Part shown: positions 52,787 to 62,122 of the stretch, one piece after another
Numbering within the stretch: position 1 is the first letter of the stretch
Layout of the letters: each line of letters opens with the position of its first letter
Origin: CAWCQC01 sp963819905
GTDB taxonomy: Bacteria > Actinomycetota > Thermoleophilia > Gaiellales > Gaiellaceae
NCBI GenBank assembly: GCA_963819905.1
Contig: CAWFXP010000009.1
Location: forward strand, 833,048 to 897,047
Reading direction: 5' to 3'
Length of the DNA stretch: 64,000 nt
Position numbers and translations under genes: made by a program
Notes under the pieces: generated by a model
The model's input: the letters and a program-made list of their open reading frames with translations, nothing else
Database searches by the model: none
Told to the model about the DNA's origin: nothing

Positions 52787-54197
52787 ATGTCTATCAACGG
52801 GAGGTGTCACATCGCCGCCTGCGCGCTCGGCATCGACGTCGGTCTGAGCGGCGTACGCGCCGCGGTTCTGGCTGTGGACGGACGGCTGCTCGGCCGTGCC
52901 CGCCGGTCGCTCGAGACGCGGAGGCCGGAGCCCGGCCGCGCCGAGCACGACCCCGCTGCCTGGCTCGAGGCCGCGCTCGCAACCGGCGCGGAGGCAGTCG
53001 CTCGAGGCGGGTGGCCCCGCGATCGAGGCGGTCGGCGTCGGGGCGCTCGGGCCGGCTCCGCTGATCGTCGACGAGTCGCTCACGCCGCTCACACCGGCGC
53101 TTCTCTTCTCGCTCGACACGCGCGCCGAGAAGCAGCGCGCGGCGCTCGCCGACGAGGTGACCCACGACCACGCGCTCCCGAAGCTGCTCTGGCTCGCCGA
53201 GCACGATCCGGAAGCGGCGCAGCGGGCGTTTCTCGCCCTCGACGCGACGGGCTTCCTGGTCACTCGCCTGACGGGCGTGCCGACGATGGACACGGTGACG
53301 GCGGCCGACTACCGCCACGGGAGCGAGACGGGCCCCTTTGCGCTCCCGACGCCGGTCGATCCGTTCGCGGTTGCGGGCGGGGTGACGGCGCCGGTCGCCG
53401 CAGTGCTCGGGATCGCGGAGGGGACGCCGGTCGCGGCCGGGAGCTACGACACGTACGTCGACGTCGCCGGGGCCGGCGTGCGCCGCCCGGGCGACGGATG
53501 TCTTCTGCTCGGGAGCACGCTCGCCGTGTGCGTCAGCGTCGGTGAGGAGGTCGACTGTCCCGGGCTCGAGCTCTCGCGGTATCCCGGCGAGGGGTTTCTC
53601 CTGGGAGGCTGGACCGCCGCCGGGGGAACCGTGCTCGACTGGGCGGGCGAGCTCGTGGACGATCCGGACGCGATCGCCGGCGCCGCGTCGCTCGCGCCGG
53701 GAAGCGGCGGACTGCTTGCGCTTCCCTACCTCGCCGGCGAGCGGACGCCTGTTCGGGACCCGGCCGCCCGCGGCCTGCTCCTCGGGCTGACGTTGCAGAG
53801 CAGCCGCGGGCAGGTGTACCGGGCGTTCCTCGACGCGTTGGCGCTCTCGGCCAGGGATCACGTCGAGCGGCTGGCCGGAGCCGGCGTCGCGCCCGCCCGC
53901 TGGCTCTGCTCCGGGGGCGGGCTTCGGAACGGCGCCTGGGCGCAGGGGACGGCCGATGCGCTCGCCGCTCCGCTCGACTGCCTGGCGCACGCGGGCGAGG
54001 CGGTCGGGCCGGCGATCCTCGCGCTGAGGGCCGTCGGGCACGAACCGGTGCGACCCGTCGAGCGCACGCTCGAGCCCGCTCCCGGCGCTGCTGCACGCTA
54101 CGACGAGCTCTACCCGCTCTACCGTGAGCTCCACCCGCTCCTCGGGCGCACGATGCACGAGCTGGCCGCCCTCGACGGAGCCCGTCGCGGCCGATGA
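52787..54197 (+). CDS. FGGY-family carbohydrate kinase, one frame break
   Basis: About 469 residues. It starts MSINGRCHIAACALGIDVGL with the actin-fold phosphate-1 loop. Near 53006 one extra G shifts the frame: deleting it gives VARAGGPAIEAVGVGALGP, and the length is 3n+1. Afterwards LDATGFLVTRLTGVPTMDTV, VAAGSYDTYVDVAGAGVRRP, LPYLAGERTPVRDPAARGLL (the FGGY ERTP motif) and WLCSGGGLRNGAWAQGTAD (adenosine loop) are intact. Phosphorylates a sugar such as xylulose, ribulose or gluconate. The stop overlaps the next dehydrogenase (ATGA). Confidence 0.83.
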
Positions 54198-55161
54198 GCT
54201 CCGAGTCGCTCGTTGCGCGGCTCCACGGGCTCCGCGATCTGCGCGTCGAGCGCCTGCCGACGCCTGCGCCCGGGCCCGGACGAGCTGCTCGTTCGCATCG
54301 AGGGGTGCGGGATCTGCCCGACGGACGTCCGCAAGTACCTGATCGGCGATGGGCGAGCGCGACTACCCGTTCAACCCGGGGCACGAATGGGTGGGACGGG
54401 TCGAGGAGACGGGCACGAACGTGGCGGGCTGGCGGGTGGGTCAGCGGGTGTACGGGGACACGTACGGCGGCTACGCCGAGCTCGCGCTGCTCCCGGCCGA
54501 GCCCGGCCCGTGGTCGCATGGCCCGCTCGCCCTGCCGGACGACCTGCCGCTCGAGCGGGCGATCTTCGTCGAGCCGCTCGCCGACTGCCTGCACGCCGTT
54601 CACGACCAGGCGCTCGTGACGTCCGGAGCTCGAGTGGTCGTGATCGGCGGCGGCCAGATGGGGCTCCAGCTGGTGCTGGTGGCGGCGCTCGCCGGGGCGC
54701 GCGTGGTCTGCGTCGAGCCTCTCGCCGAGCGCCGCCGGCTGGCGCTCGAGCTGGGCGCCTCGGAGGTGGTCGCGCCGGAGCAGTGGGAGCCCGACCAGGC
54801 GGCGAGCGCGGCCATTCTCTCGATCGGCGCGCCCGCGCTCGTTGCGTCGGCGCTCTCGGCGGTCGGACCGGGCGGGCGCGTCGTGCTCTTCGCAGGCTTC
54901 GGTGACGAGAGCGTCGCCCAGGTCGACCTGAACCGGATCCACTACGAGGAGATCGCGCTCGTCGGAAGCGAGTGGATCGGCACCCCACCGAACCAGCGTC
55001 CTGCTCGATACGCCGAGGCGCTCGAGCTCCTGCGCTCCGACCGGGCTCCGCTCGAGCGGCTGGTTACCGGACGCTGCGGCTTCGCCGGAATCGAGCAGGC
55101 CTTCGCCGACCAGCGGGAGCAGCGCGGCCTGAAGACGCTGCTCGTCCCGGGCACTCCGTGA
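54194..55161 (+). CDS. Zinc-binding alcohol dehydrogenase, two frame breaks
   Basis: About 321 residues over three frames. The first frame (LVARLHGLRDLRVERLPTPA) breaks near 54285, where deleting one G restores PAPGPDELLVRIEGCGICPT. It breaks again near 54348, before ERDYPFNPGHEWVGRVEETG. Length is 3n+2, consistent with two +1 insertions. Catalytic Cys and GHE are present, the structural-zinc four-Cys lobe is absent, and the Rossmann loop is VVVIGGGQMGLQLVLVAALA. It overlaps the kinase stop (ATGA). Likely oxidises the same sugar alcohol or its product. Confidence 0.75.
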
Positions 55162-55175
55162 ACGAGAGGAGGACG

Positions 55176-55490
55176 ATGTACTACGTCGAGTTCTACTCCC
55201 GCAAGCCGGGCGTCTCGCCGGAGCGCTTCCGCGAGACGGTCAAGCGAACGGACGCGTACTGGGCGAGCGCGAACCCGCAGGATCGCCCGGTGCTCGCGAT
55301 CGGCAGAACGTGGCGCCTGGGCGGCCCGCACTACATCGTCGTCTGGCAGATCGAATCCGCTGCGCGGATCGACGAGTGGACCGAGCAGCGGCTGGCAGAT
55401 CCGGACGCACGGCAGGCGATCGAGGACTGGCTCGAGGTCGTCGACTGTGACGCGGGGCTCTACGAGGACATCGGGCTCGAGCAGCTCTGA
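55176..55490 (+). CDS. Small dimeric alpha/beta-barrel-like (NIPSNAP-type) protein
   Basis: 104 residues from ATG 55176 with GAGAGGAGGA upstream. The pattern YYVEFYSRKPGVSPERFRET, AIGRTWRLGGPHYIVVWQIE, RIDEWTEQRL is a strand-helix-strand unit of the ferredoxin-like dimeric barrel class. A two-domain relative with the same blocks (IEYISRRQGVSLEEF, NIGRTFRIGPEPWYLAAW) is encoded at 60406-61017. It follows the dehydrogenase by 14 bases. Function unknown; such proteins often accompany catabolic dehydrogenases. Confidence 0.75.
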   Translation: MYYVEFYSRKPGVSPERFRETVKRTDAYWASANPQDRPVLAIGRTWRLGGPHYIVVWQIESAARIDEWTEQRLADPDARQAIEDWLEVVDCDAGLYEDIGLEQL

Positions 55491-55503
55491 GCGGAGGGCC
55501 TAG

Positions 55504-55666
55504 AGGCTTGATGTGGGTTGAACGCACGCCTGGATGGGGGCCTGCACACGGCGGATCGCGGTCGCCGCGGTCGGCGCCAAGGCCACCAGCCTTGCCACCG
55601 ACCGAGTCAACCACGCTCCTTGGTGCAGGCGGCTCCCCAGGCGCACGCCCAACCCACATCAAGCCT
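55504..55666. repeat. Long imperfect inverted repeat, structured element
   Basis: AGGCTTGATGTGGGTTG (55504-55520) and CAACCCACATCAAGCCT (55650-55666) are perfect 17-base inverted repeats. Further inward pairs continue the stem: GCCTGG with CCAGGC, GCCTGCAC (55540-55547) with GTGCAGGC (55623-55630), CGGTCGG (55568-55574) with CCGACCG (55598-55604) and CAAGGC (55578-55583) with GCCTTG (55589-55594). The whole 163-base segment can fold as one branched rod. It lies between convergent genes and overlaps the stop of the amidohydrolase. A double terminator, a small RNA or a MITE-like insertion are possible. Confidence 0.7.
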
Positions 55667-56604
55667 AGGAGAGCCCCCAGTGCCGCTTCGCGTTGCCACC
55701 GAGGTAGAGGCGCTTGGCCTCCTCCGACGGAAACGAGGCGTGATCGACGATCGCCTGGAGGAGCTGCGGGTACTTGACCCAGCCCTCGAACCACGGCCAG
55801 TCGGTCGCCCAGGCGAGCTGCCCGGACGGGAGCGCCTCGGCGTAGCGCGCAAGCGTGGCCAGGTAGCGGGGGAACGGATAGCGCCACTCGTCCGCCCAGT
55901 CCATCATGGGGCCGCCCAGGACGGACGTCGAGACGAGCACGCTCGGACACGAGCCCACCATCTGCCGGAGGACCGCGAACTCCTCTCCGTCAGCAGCGGC
56001 GTTCGCTCCGTGATTGAGTTGAATCGGGACGCCGGGATAGTCGGCCGCGAGCCGGCCGATCGCCTCGTAGTACTCGCTGAGGGTCGGGGTCTCGGGTGGG
56101 CTCGTGTCCTCGAAGCCGAACATCGCCGCGCGCGACCGTTCGCCGAGGAGGTCGAAGGCGGCCCGGATCTCCGGGGCGTCAGGACTGAGGCGCAGGTACG
56201 CCGGGAAGATCTTGACGCCGATCGCGCCGGCGCTTAGCTCCTCCACGAGCAGCTCGAGCGAACCGGGAACGCGGGGATGGAAGAGGGTCGTCACGTAGCT
56301 CAAGCGCTCGGGATAGCGCTCGACCCAGGTGCGCGTGTAGGCCCGTCCGCCCATGAAATCCGCCGGGGCGGACTCGAACCTGCGCATGAACTGAGGAAAG
56401 TCGTATCCGTCGTAGCCGATCACGATCGCCCGGTCGACGCCGGCGCGTTCGAGCTCTGCCACCAGCAGCGATCCGGAGTGCTCGGTCCGCGTGAAGGGAT
56501 CGACCGGCGACATGTGCGGGATTCGTGTCGATCGGCCACGAGCGCACGAAGACGTGCGTCTCGGTGTCGACGACCGGGCAGTCCGCGATCGGCCCGGCGC
56601 TCAC
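55665..56604 (-). CDS. Amidohydrolase (metal-dependent, TIM-barrel), one frame break
   Basis: About 312 residues. The N-terminus ADCPVVDTETHVFVRSWPID, starting at 56604 and overlapping the RidA stop, carries the D-x-x-x-H first metal motif in altered form (VDTETHVF). The frame then shifts by +1 near 56517 to SPVDPFTRTEHSGSLLVAEL. Barrel motifs follow: DRAIVIGYDGYDFPQFMRRF, IGVKIFPAYLRLSPDAPEIR, PIQLNHGANAAADGEEFAV and ATDWPWFEGWVKYPQLLQAI (the late Asp). This is the COG2159-type amidohydrolase_2 group, which includes lactonases and decarboxylases. Last gene of the catabolic operon. Confidence 0.8.
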
Positions 56605-56993
56605 GGGAGGACCGCGACGGCCTCGATCTCGACCTTGAGCTGTGGCGTGACTAGCGCGGAGATCTCGACCAGCGTCGCCGTCGGGCGATGGTCGCCGAAG
56701 TATTCGACCCGGGCCTCAGCGATCGCGGCCCGATCGGACATGTCCGTGAGGAAGACCCCGAGCCTCACGACGTCGCTTCGCGAGGCCCCGGCCGCCTCCA
56801 GCAACGCATCGATCTTCCGCAGGCACTCGCGCGCCTGTTCGCCGGCGTCCTCGCCGCCCACGACCGAACCGTCGGGCCCGTCCGCGATCTGGCCGCTGAT
56901 CCAGAGCGTGCGTGATCCGGTCGCCACGACGGCCGGCGAGTACGGCCCGCTCGGGGCGGGAGCACCGGGAGCGTTCAGGGGTGCGTTCGGCAT
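56601..56993 (-). CDS. RidA/YjgF family protein
   Basis: 130 residues. PSGPYSPAVVATGSRTLWIS, GQIADGPDGSVVGGEDAGEQ, LRKIDALLEAAGASRSDVVR and a C-terminal VTPQLKVEIEAVAVLP are standard RidA blocks. The usual catalytic Arg position in the late strand reads RPTATLVEISALV with no R-x-C-V motif, so classical imine deaminase activity is doubtful. It is probably one of the Rid subgroups dedicated to a catabolic pathway. It is coupled to the amidohydrolase (overlap 56601-56604). Confidence 0.88.
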   Translation of the reverse strand: MPNAPLNAPGAPAPSGPYSPAVVATGSRTLWISGQIADGPDGSVVGGEDAGEQARECLRKIDALLEAAGASRSDVVRLGVFLTDMSDRAAIAEARVEYFGDHRPTATLVEISALVTPQLKVEIEAVAVLP

Positions 56994-57002
56994 CGGATCC
57001 TC

Positions 57003-58007
57003 CTAGGTCTGCTGGGTGTCGATCTCGGCTTCTATGCCGAGCTGCCGGGCTGTTTCGACCAGCATCGCAATCGTCTCGTCGTTGAGCGGGATACCCGCGG
57101 AGCGATTGCGCGCGGCGATCTCGGCCTCCAGGGCACCGGGCGTGTAGACGCGGCTCGTACCTGGCGCGAGCTTTGTTGCGTTGTACTGGCGGATGATGCG
57201 ATCGATCTGCGCCTTGAAGGCGTCGATCTCGCGAAACCCCGCGACGTTGACGGCGACGTAGAACTGCCCGTCGGCGCCGCTGACGGCGCCGTCGCGCATC
57301 GTGCCGGAGTCGGTGCCGTAGCCGGCTCCCGAGAGCGCCGTCGAGAGAATGCCGACGACCATGGCCAGGCCGATGCCCTTGTGGGCGCCGATCGGTCGCA
57401 TCAGCCCTTCGAGCGCGGCCTCGGCATCGGTCGTCGGCCGCCCGCCCGCGTCGAACGCCCAGCCCTCGGGCAGGGGGAGGCCCTTCTGCGCGTAGACCCT
57501 GATCTTGCCGTGCGCGGAGGCGCCGAGCGCCACGTCGAGCACGATCGGTTCTTCCCGGCCGGAGGGAATCGCGACGGCGATCGGATTGAGGCCGACGAGC
57601 TTGTCGGTGCCGCCCCACGGCGCCATCGTCGGCAGCGCATTCGTGCCGCAAATGGCGATCATGTCCTCCTCGAGCGCCATCATGGCGTAGTAGTCGAGCG
57701 CGCCGCAGTGGTTGCTGCCGCGGACTGCCGCGTAGGCGACGTTCAGCGTCCGAGCGCGGTCGATCGCTCTCGACATCGCGTACTGACCCGCGATCTGGCC
57801 CATGCTGTTCCCGCCGTCGACGACGAGGGCGCTGCCGGCATCCGACACGATGCGCGGGCGACCGCGCGGGTCGACGCCCTCGTTCGTCAGCTTCCCGACG
57901 TACTCGGGAACGCGGAGCACGCCGTGGGAATGAGTTCCGCGCAGGTCGGCGTGAACCAGCGTCTCGGCAAGCAGGGACGCATCGCCCTCGCTCATGCCGC
58001 AGGCCAC
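57003..58007 (-). CDS. Malate/L-lactate dehydrogenase (Ldh2/MDH2) family oxidoreductase
   Basis: 334 residues from GTG 58007, but homology runs further upstream: in the same frame KYPGEDAERRFPQDLLRRLV gives the family's first helix, and no ATG, GTG or TTG precedes it. A GGAGG sits 7 bases before a GTA codon at 58083-58085, which may be a misread start. Core motifs are LRGTHSHGVLRVPEYVGKLT (catalytic His), VRGSNHCGALDYYAMMALEE, MGLAMVVGILSTALSGAGYG-like residues and RVYTPGALEAEIAARNRSAG. NAD(P)-dependent oxidation of a hydroxy acid, possibly a sugar acid, is expected. Confidence 0.86.
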   Translation of the reverse strand: MACGMSEGDASLLAETLVHADLRGTHSHGVLRVPEYVGKLTNEGVDPRGRPRIVSDAGSALVVDGGNSMGQIAGQYAMSRAIDRARTLNVAYAAVRGSNHCGALDYYAMMALEEDMIAICGTNALPTMAPWGGTDKLVGLNPIAVAIPSGREEPIVLDVALGASAHGKIRVYAQKGLPLPEGWAFDAGGRPTTDAEAALEGLMRPIGAHKGIGLAMVVGILSTALSGAGYGTDSGTMRDGAVSGADGQFYVAVNVAGFREIDAFKAQIDRIIRQYNATKLAPGTSRVYTPGALEAEIAARNRSAGIPLNDETIAMLVETARQLGIEAEIDTQQT

Positions 58008-58121
58008 GAAGATCCGCGAGACCAGCCTGCGCAGGAGGTCCTGCGGAAAGCGTCTCTCGGCGTCCTCTCCGGGATACTTGGCTACTGCGTCGCCTCCGCG
58101 TCTGGACGGGACAGCCCGCCC

Positions 58122-59243
58122 CTACGTCTGCTGCTCGTCGAGCGGGCGGGTGTGGTCGTGGACGTGCTCCAGGCCGCTCGGAGACTCGTAGGTGAGGTCC
58201 AGATCGGGGAAGCGCGAGGCGACCTCGACGGCGCGGCGCTCGGCGACCGCTGTTCGCGCTGCCGCGACGACGTCGAGCAGATGCAGGTCGTGCTCGAGCT
58301 CCTGCAGCGGCGGGCGCCCCTCGCGGACCGCCGTGACGCACTCCCGCAGCCCGTCCGCCCACAGCCAGGTGCCGTCGATCGGCTCGCTCTCCTCCCAGCT
58401 GCCCGTGGCATTGCGCCAGATCTCGTAGCCACGCGGATCCCAGTCGTCGCCGAGGAGGTTTGCCGTCCCTTCGTCGCCGTAGAGCTCCAGCCCCGGACGG
58501 CGATAGCGCTGGATCGCCTGGCTCGAGACGATCGAGGAGAGCGCGCCCGAGTCGTGCCGAAGGACGACGTGCGAGACGTCGGGATCCGGCGAGGCGATGT
58601 CCAGGCCGCCCGCTCCTCGCCGCTGCACGGCGACGGCCTCCGCCGCGAGCACCTCGACCGCCGGGCCGAGTAGCGCCGTCAGGCTCTTCAGGTTGTAGAT
58701 GCCCGCCTCGGCGAGAGGCCCCGGGCCTCCGCTGTGGTACCACGCTGCCCACGGTGAGCCGGCGTTGCCGTACAGGCCGCGGGCGGAGTGCACGCGCCCG
58801 ACGGCGCCGCGGCGTACCTTCGTCCAGAGCGCGCGAAACGTCGGCGCGAGCTGCACGAAGGGCGCAGGCAACAGAAGCAAGCCGCGATCCGAGGCCAGCT
58901 CGGCGAGCTCCTCGGCGTCGCTTCGGCTCTCGGCGAGCGGCTTCTCGACGACCACGTGCTTGTCGTGCTCGAGAGCGAGCCGCGCGATCTCAGCGTGACT
59001 CGACGGAGGCGTGACGACGACGACGATGTCCACGTCCGACCGGACGACGTCGGCCACGTCACCGACGAGCCGTGCGCCGGGGCGTCGCCGAAGGACGTCC
59101 GGCCAGACCTCCTCGCGGCGGGCGCAGATGGGCCCCTCGACAGCCAGCCCGCGCGGCACGAGCCGGTCGAGGACCTGCAGGTAGGCCCAGAGGACGCTTC
59201 CCGCCCCGACGAAACCGACCCGGACCGGCGTGGCGTCAGACAC
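58122..59243 (-). CDS. Gfo/Idh/MocA-family oxidoreductase
   Basis: 373 residues from GTG 59243 so that the Rossmann strand VRVGFVGAGSVLWAYLQVLD is N-terminal. VVVVTPPSSHAEIARLALEH and KHVVVEKPLAESRSDAEELA (the EKP catalytic Lys motif) follow. The C-terminal domain has SGGPGPLAEAGIYNLKSLTA and LLGDDWDPRGYEIWRN. It overlaps the upstream SnoaL-like gene by 8 bases. The family oxidises or reduces sugars and cyclitols with NAD(P). In this operon it suggests the imported compound is a sugar or inositol derivative. Confidence 0.9.
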   Translation of the reverse strand: MSDATPVRVGFVGAGSVLWAYLQVLDRLVPRGLAVEGPICARREEVWPDVLRRRPGARLVGDVADVVRSDVDIVVVVTPPSSHAEIARLALEHDKHVVVEKPLAESRSDAEELAELASDRGLLLLPAPFVQLAPTFRALWTKVRRGAVGRVHSARGLYGNAGSPWAAWYHSGGPGPLAEAGIYNLKSLTALLGPAVEVLAAEAVAVQRRGAGGLDIASPDPDVSHVVLRHDSGALSSIVSSQAIQRYRRPGLELYGDEGTANLLGDDWDPRGYEIWRNATGSWEESEPIDGTWLWADGLRECVTAVREGRPPLQELEHDLHLLDVVAAARTAVAERRAVEVASRFPDLDLTYESPSGLEHVHDHTRPLDEQQT

Positions 59244-59631
59244 GGCCGAGGCCGCGGTAGAGCCCGAGGCTGTCGAAGAACACGCGCGCATCGACTATCT
59301 CGCCGGCGTCGCAGGTCAGCCAGGAGACGCCCTCGAGCTCGAGATCGCCGACCCGGTACCGCCAACGGACGGCCCCCGTCGTGGCCCCTCCGACGACGTC
59401 GAGCACGTCGTACTCGAACGCGGGCGTCTCGGCAAGCCACGAGCGGCACATTGCCTCGATCTCCCTCCGGCCGACGAGGGGCCGGGTGGCGCCGAGATCA
59501 CTCGTGCGGTGCTCGACGTCCACGAACAGGGCATTCTCGGCGAACAGGCTCCCGAACCGAATCGGATCGCGCCGGACGAGCGCGTCCCGCCACGCATGCG
59601 CGAGGGCCTCGGGCGTCCGGCTAGACGACAG
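59236..59631 (-). CDS. SnoaL-like (NTF2-fold) protein, uncertain start
   Basis: The fold spans about 130 residues: ALAHAWRDALVRRDPIRFGS, FAENALFVDVEHRTSDLGAT, GRREIEAMCRSWLAETPAFE, TTGAVRWRYRVGDLELEGVS. The only ordinary start in frame, GTG 59523, would delete the first helix. The upstream residues read as good coding sequence as far as CTG 59631, which overlaps the SDR stop (59621-59623). I place the start there with low confidence. NTF2-like proteins in catabolic operons are often isomerases or dehydratases; the substrate is unknown. Confidence 0.65.
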   Translation of the reverse strand: MSSSRTPEALAHAWRDALVRRDPIRFGSLFAENALFVDVEHRTSDLGATRPLVGRREIEAMCRSWLAETPAFEYDVLDVVGGATTGAVRWRYRVGDLELEGVSWLTCDAGEIVDARVFFDSLGLYRGLGRV

Positions 59632-60406
59632 GAAACGCCTCCTGCTGAGGCCCGATCATCCAGCCCCCGTCGACCCAGTGGATCGCCCCGGTCACGAACG
59701 ACGAGTCGTCAGAGGCCAAGTAGAGAGCCGCCGTCGCCACCTCCTCGGGGCGGCCGATGCGTCCGAGGACGGTCATCCGCTCGGAGGCCGTCCGGTACGC
59801 GGCGTCGGTGAAGGCCTCCCTCGTCATGGCTGTCTCGATCGCTCCCGGCATGAGAACGTTCGCACGGACTCCCTGCGGAGCGTAGAACTGGGCGATCGAG
59901 CGCGTGAGCGAGATCACGCCGCCCTTCGAGGCGACGTAGGCGTCGTAGACGGGCTCCGGCCGCACCGCGACCGGCGAGGACGTGTTGATGACACTCCCAC
60001 CGCCGGCGTCGACGATGACCGGGATGCCGTGGCGGCACATGAGCATCACGCCGGTCAGGTTGACGGCGAGGGTGCGCTCCCAGGCGCCGAGATCGAGCTC
60101 GGTCACGGCCCCGTCGCCGGGAATCCAGACGCCCGCGTTGTTGTAGAGGACGTGCAGCCCGCCGAGCTCACGAGCGGTCGTCGCGACCGCGGCCCGAACG
60201 TCCTCCTCGGCCGACACGTCGGCAGCAACCGGAATCGCCGTGCCGCCCTCCGCGGCGACGAGCTCGGCCGTCTCTTCCGCCCGGCGCTCGTCGAGATCGA
60301 GGACGCCGACCCGCGCCCCTTCCCGCGCGAACAGGAGCGCAGCCGCGCGGCCCATCCCCTCGCCGGCACCCGTGATGAGAGCGACCTTGCCCTGGAGGCG
60401 AGCCAT
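59621..60406 (-). CDS. Short-chain dehydrogenase/reductase
   Basis: 261 residues. KVALITGAGEGMGRAAALLF is the cofactor loop, followed by Asp-ended strand 2 (GVLDLDERRAEE, NAD preference), YNNAGVWIPGDGAV, INTSSPVAVRPEPVYDAYVA (catalytic Ser and Tyr) and SKGGVISL. The C-terminus VDGGWMIGPQQEAFPVV is unusually extended. Its start shares a base with the stop of the two-domain protein upstream (TGATG). It is part of the catabolic operon and is more distant from the SDR pair at 21699-23473. Confidence 0.9.
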   Translation of the reverse strand: MARLQGKVALITGAGEGMGRAAALLFAREGARVGVLDLDERRAEETAELVAAEGGTAIPVAADVSAEEDVRAAVATTARELGGLHVLYNNAGVWIPGDGAVTELDLGAWERTLAVNLTGVMLMCRHGIPVIVDAGGGSVINTSSPVAVRPEPVYDAYVASKGGVISLTRSIAQFYAPQGVRANVLMPGAIETAMTREAFTDAAYRTASERMTVLGRIGRPEEVATAALYLASDDSSFVTGAIHWVDGGWMIGPQQEAFPVV

Positions 60407-61017
60407 CAGAGCGTCTCGCGGCCGAGGTCGCGGTAGAGCGCGGCCGTGACGAGCCGGACCGGCTCCTCGACCGCGTCGAGGTCGCGCACGATCCCGTCCA
60501 GGCGATCCCAGCTACCGACGTCCCAGATCGCCAGCCCGCGCGGATCCGGGCCCAGGTGGCCGATGCGGTCGCAGACGAGGTTCAGCTCGATTCCCTCGTG
60601 TCGCTCACGCCGCCGGTCGAAATGCTCGCGCACCTCGTCGCGGCCGGCTCCCCGGGAGAGGTCGAAGTACTCGGCGTAGTAGAGGCCGTTCCGACACGGC
60701 ACCGGCTCGAGAAGCGGCTCGTAGGCCCCTGCCTTGTCGATCTGCGAGCCGAGCTTGAACGGGATCTCGAGGGCATCCGCCTCGTGCGCCTCGAAGGTGC
60801 TCTCCCAGTCGCCGAGACGCTCCAGCCCGCCCTCCGGCGTGTACCACGCGGCCAGGTACCAGGGCTCGGGCCCGATGCGGAAGGTGCGGCCGATGTTCAG
60901 GAGGAGGAGGTCCTCGCCGTGGTCCTCCGTCCACATGCTCTGCAGCCCGGCGGCGTAGTGGAACTCCTCGAGGCTGACGCCCTGCCGGCGGCTGATGTAC
61001 TCGATGTAGACGAGCAT
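60406..61017 (-). CDS. Two-domain NIPSNAP-like alpha/beta-barrel protein
   Basis: 203 residues formed by two tandem copies of the domain seen singly at 55176-55490. Domain 1 has VYIEYISRRQGVSLEEFHYA, LLLNIGRTFRIGPEPWYLAA. Domain 2 has LYYAEYFDLSRGAGRDEVRE, LNLVCDRIGHLGPDPRGLAI, VGSWDRLDGIVRDLDAVEEP. The fused form would give a pseudo-dimeric barrel in one chain. Encoded between the ABC importer and an SDR, with overlap to the latter. Enzyme or binding role unknown. Confidence 0.75.
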   Translation of the reverse strand: MLVYIEYISRRQGVSLEEFHYAAGLQSMWTEDHGEDLLLLNIGRTFRIGPEPWYLAAWYTPEGGLERLGDWESTFEAHEADALEIPFKLGSQIDKAGAYEPLLEPVPCRNGLYYAEYFDLSRGAGRDEVREHFDRRRERHEGIELNLVCDRIGHLGPDPRGLAIWDVGSWDRLDGIVRDLDAVEEPVRLVTAALYRDLGRETL

Positions 61018-61042
61018 GGGCTCCTCTCGGTTCGGTGGCTGT

Positions 61043-62118
<1,076 letters not shown>

Positions 62119-62122
<4 letters not shown>

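Noticed and set aside
53533..54942. Long minus-strand frame opposite the kinase and dehydrogenase
   Set aside because: Arg-rich shadow; both plus-strand genes have catalytic motifs.
55504..55666. Integron attC site or transposon ends as explanation of the inverted repeat
   Set aside because: The core-site consensus of attC does not fit both ends, and no integrase, transposase or target duplication is visible nearby.
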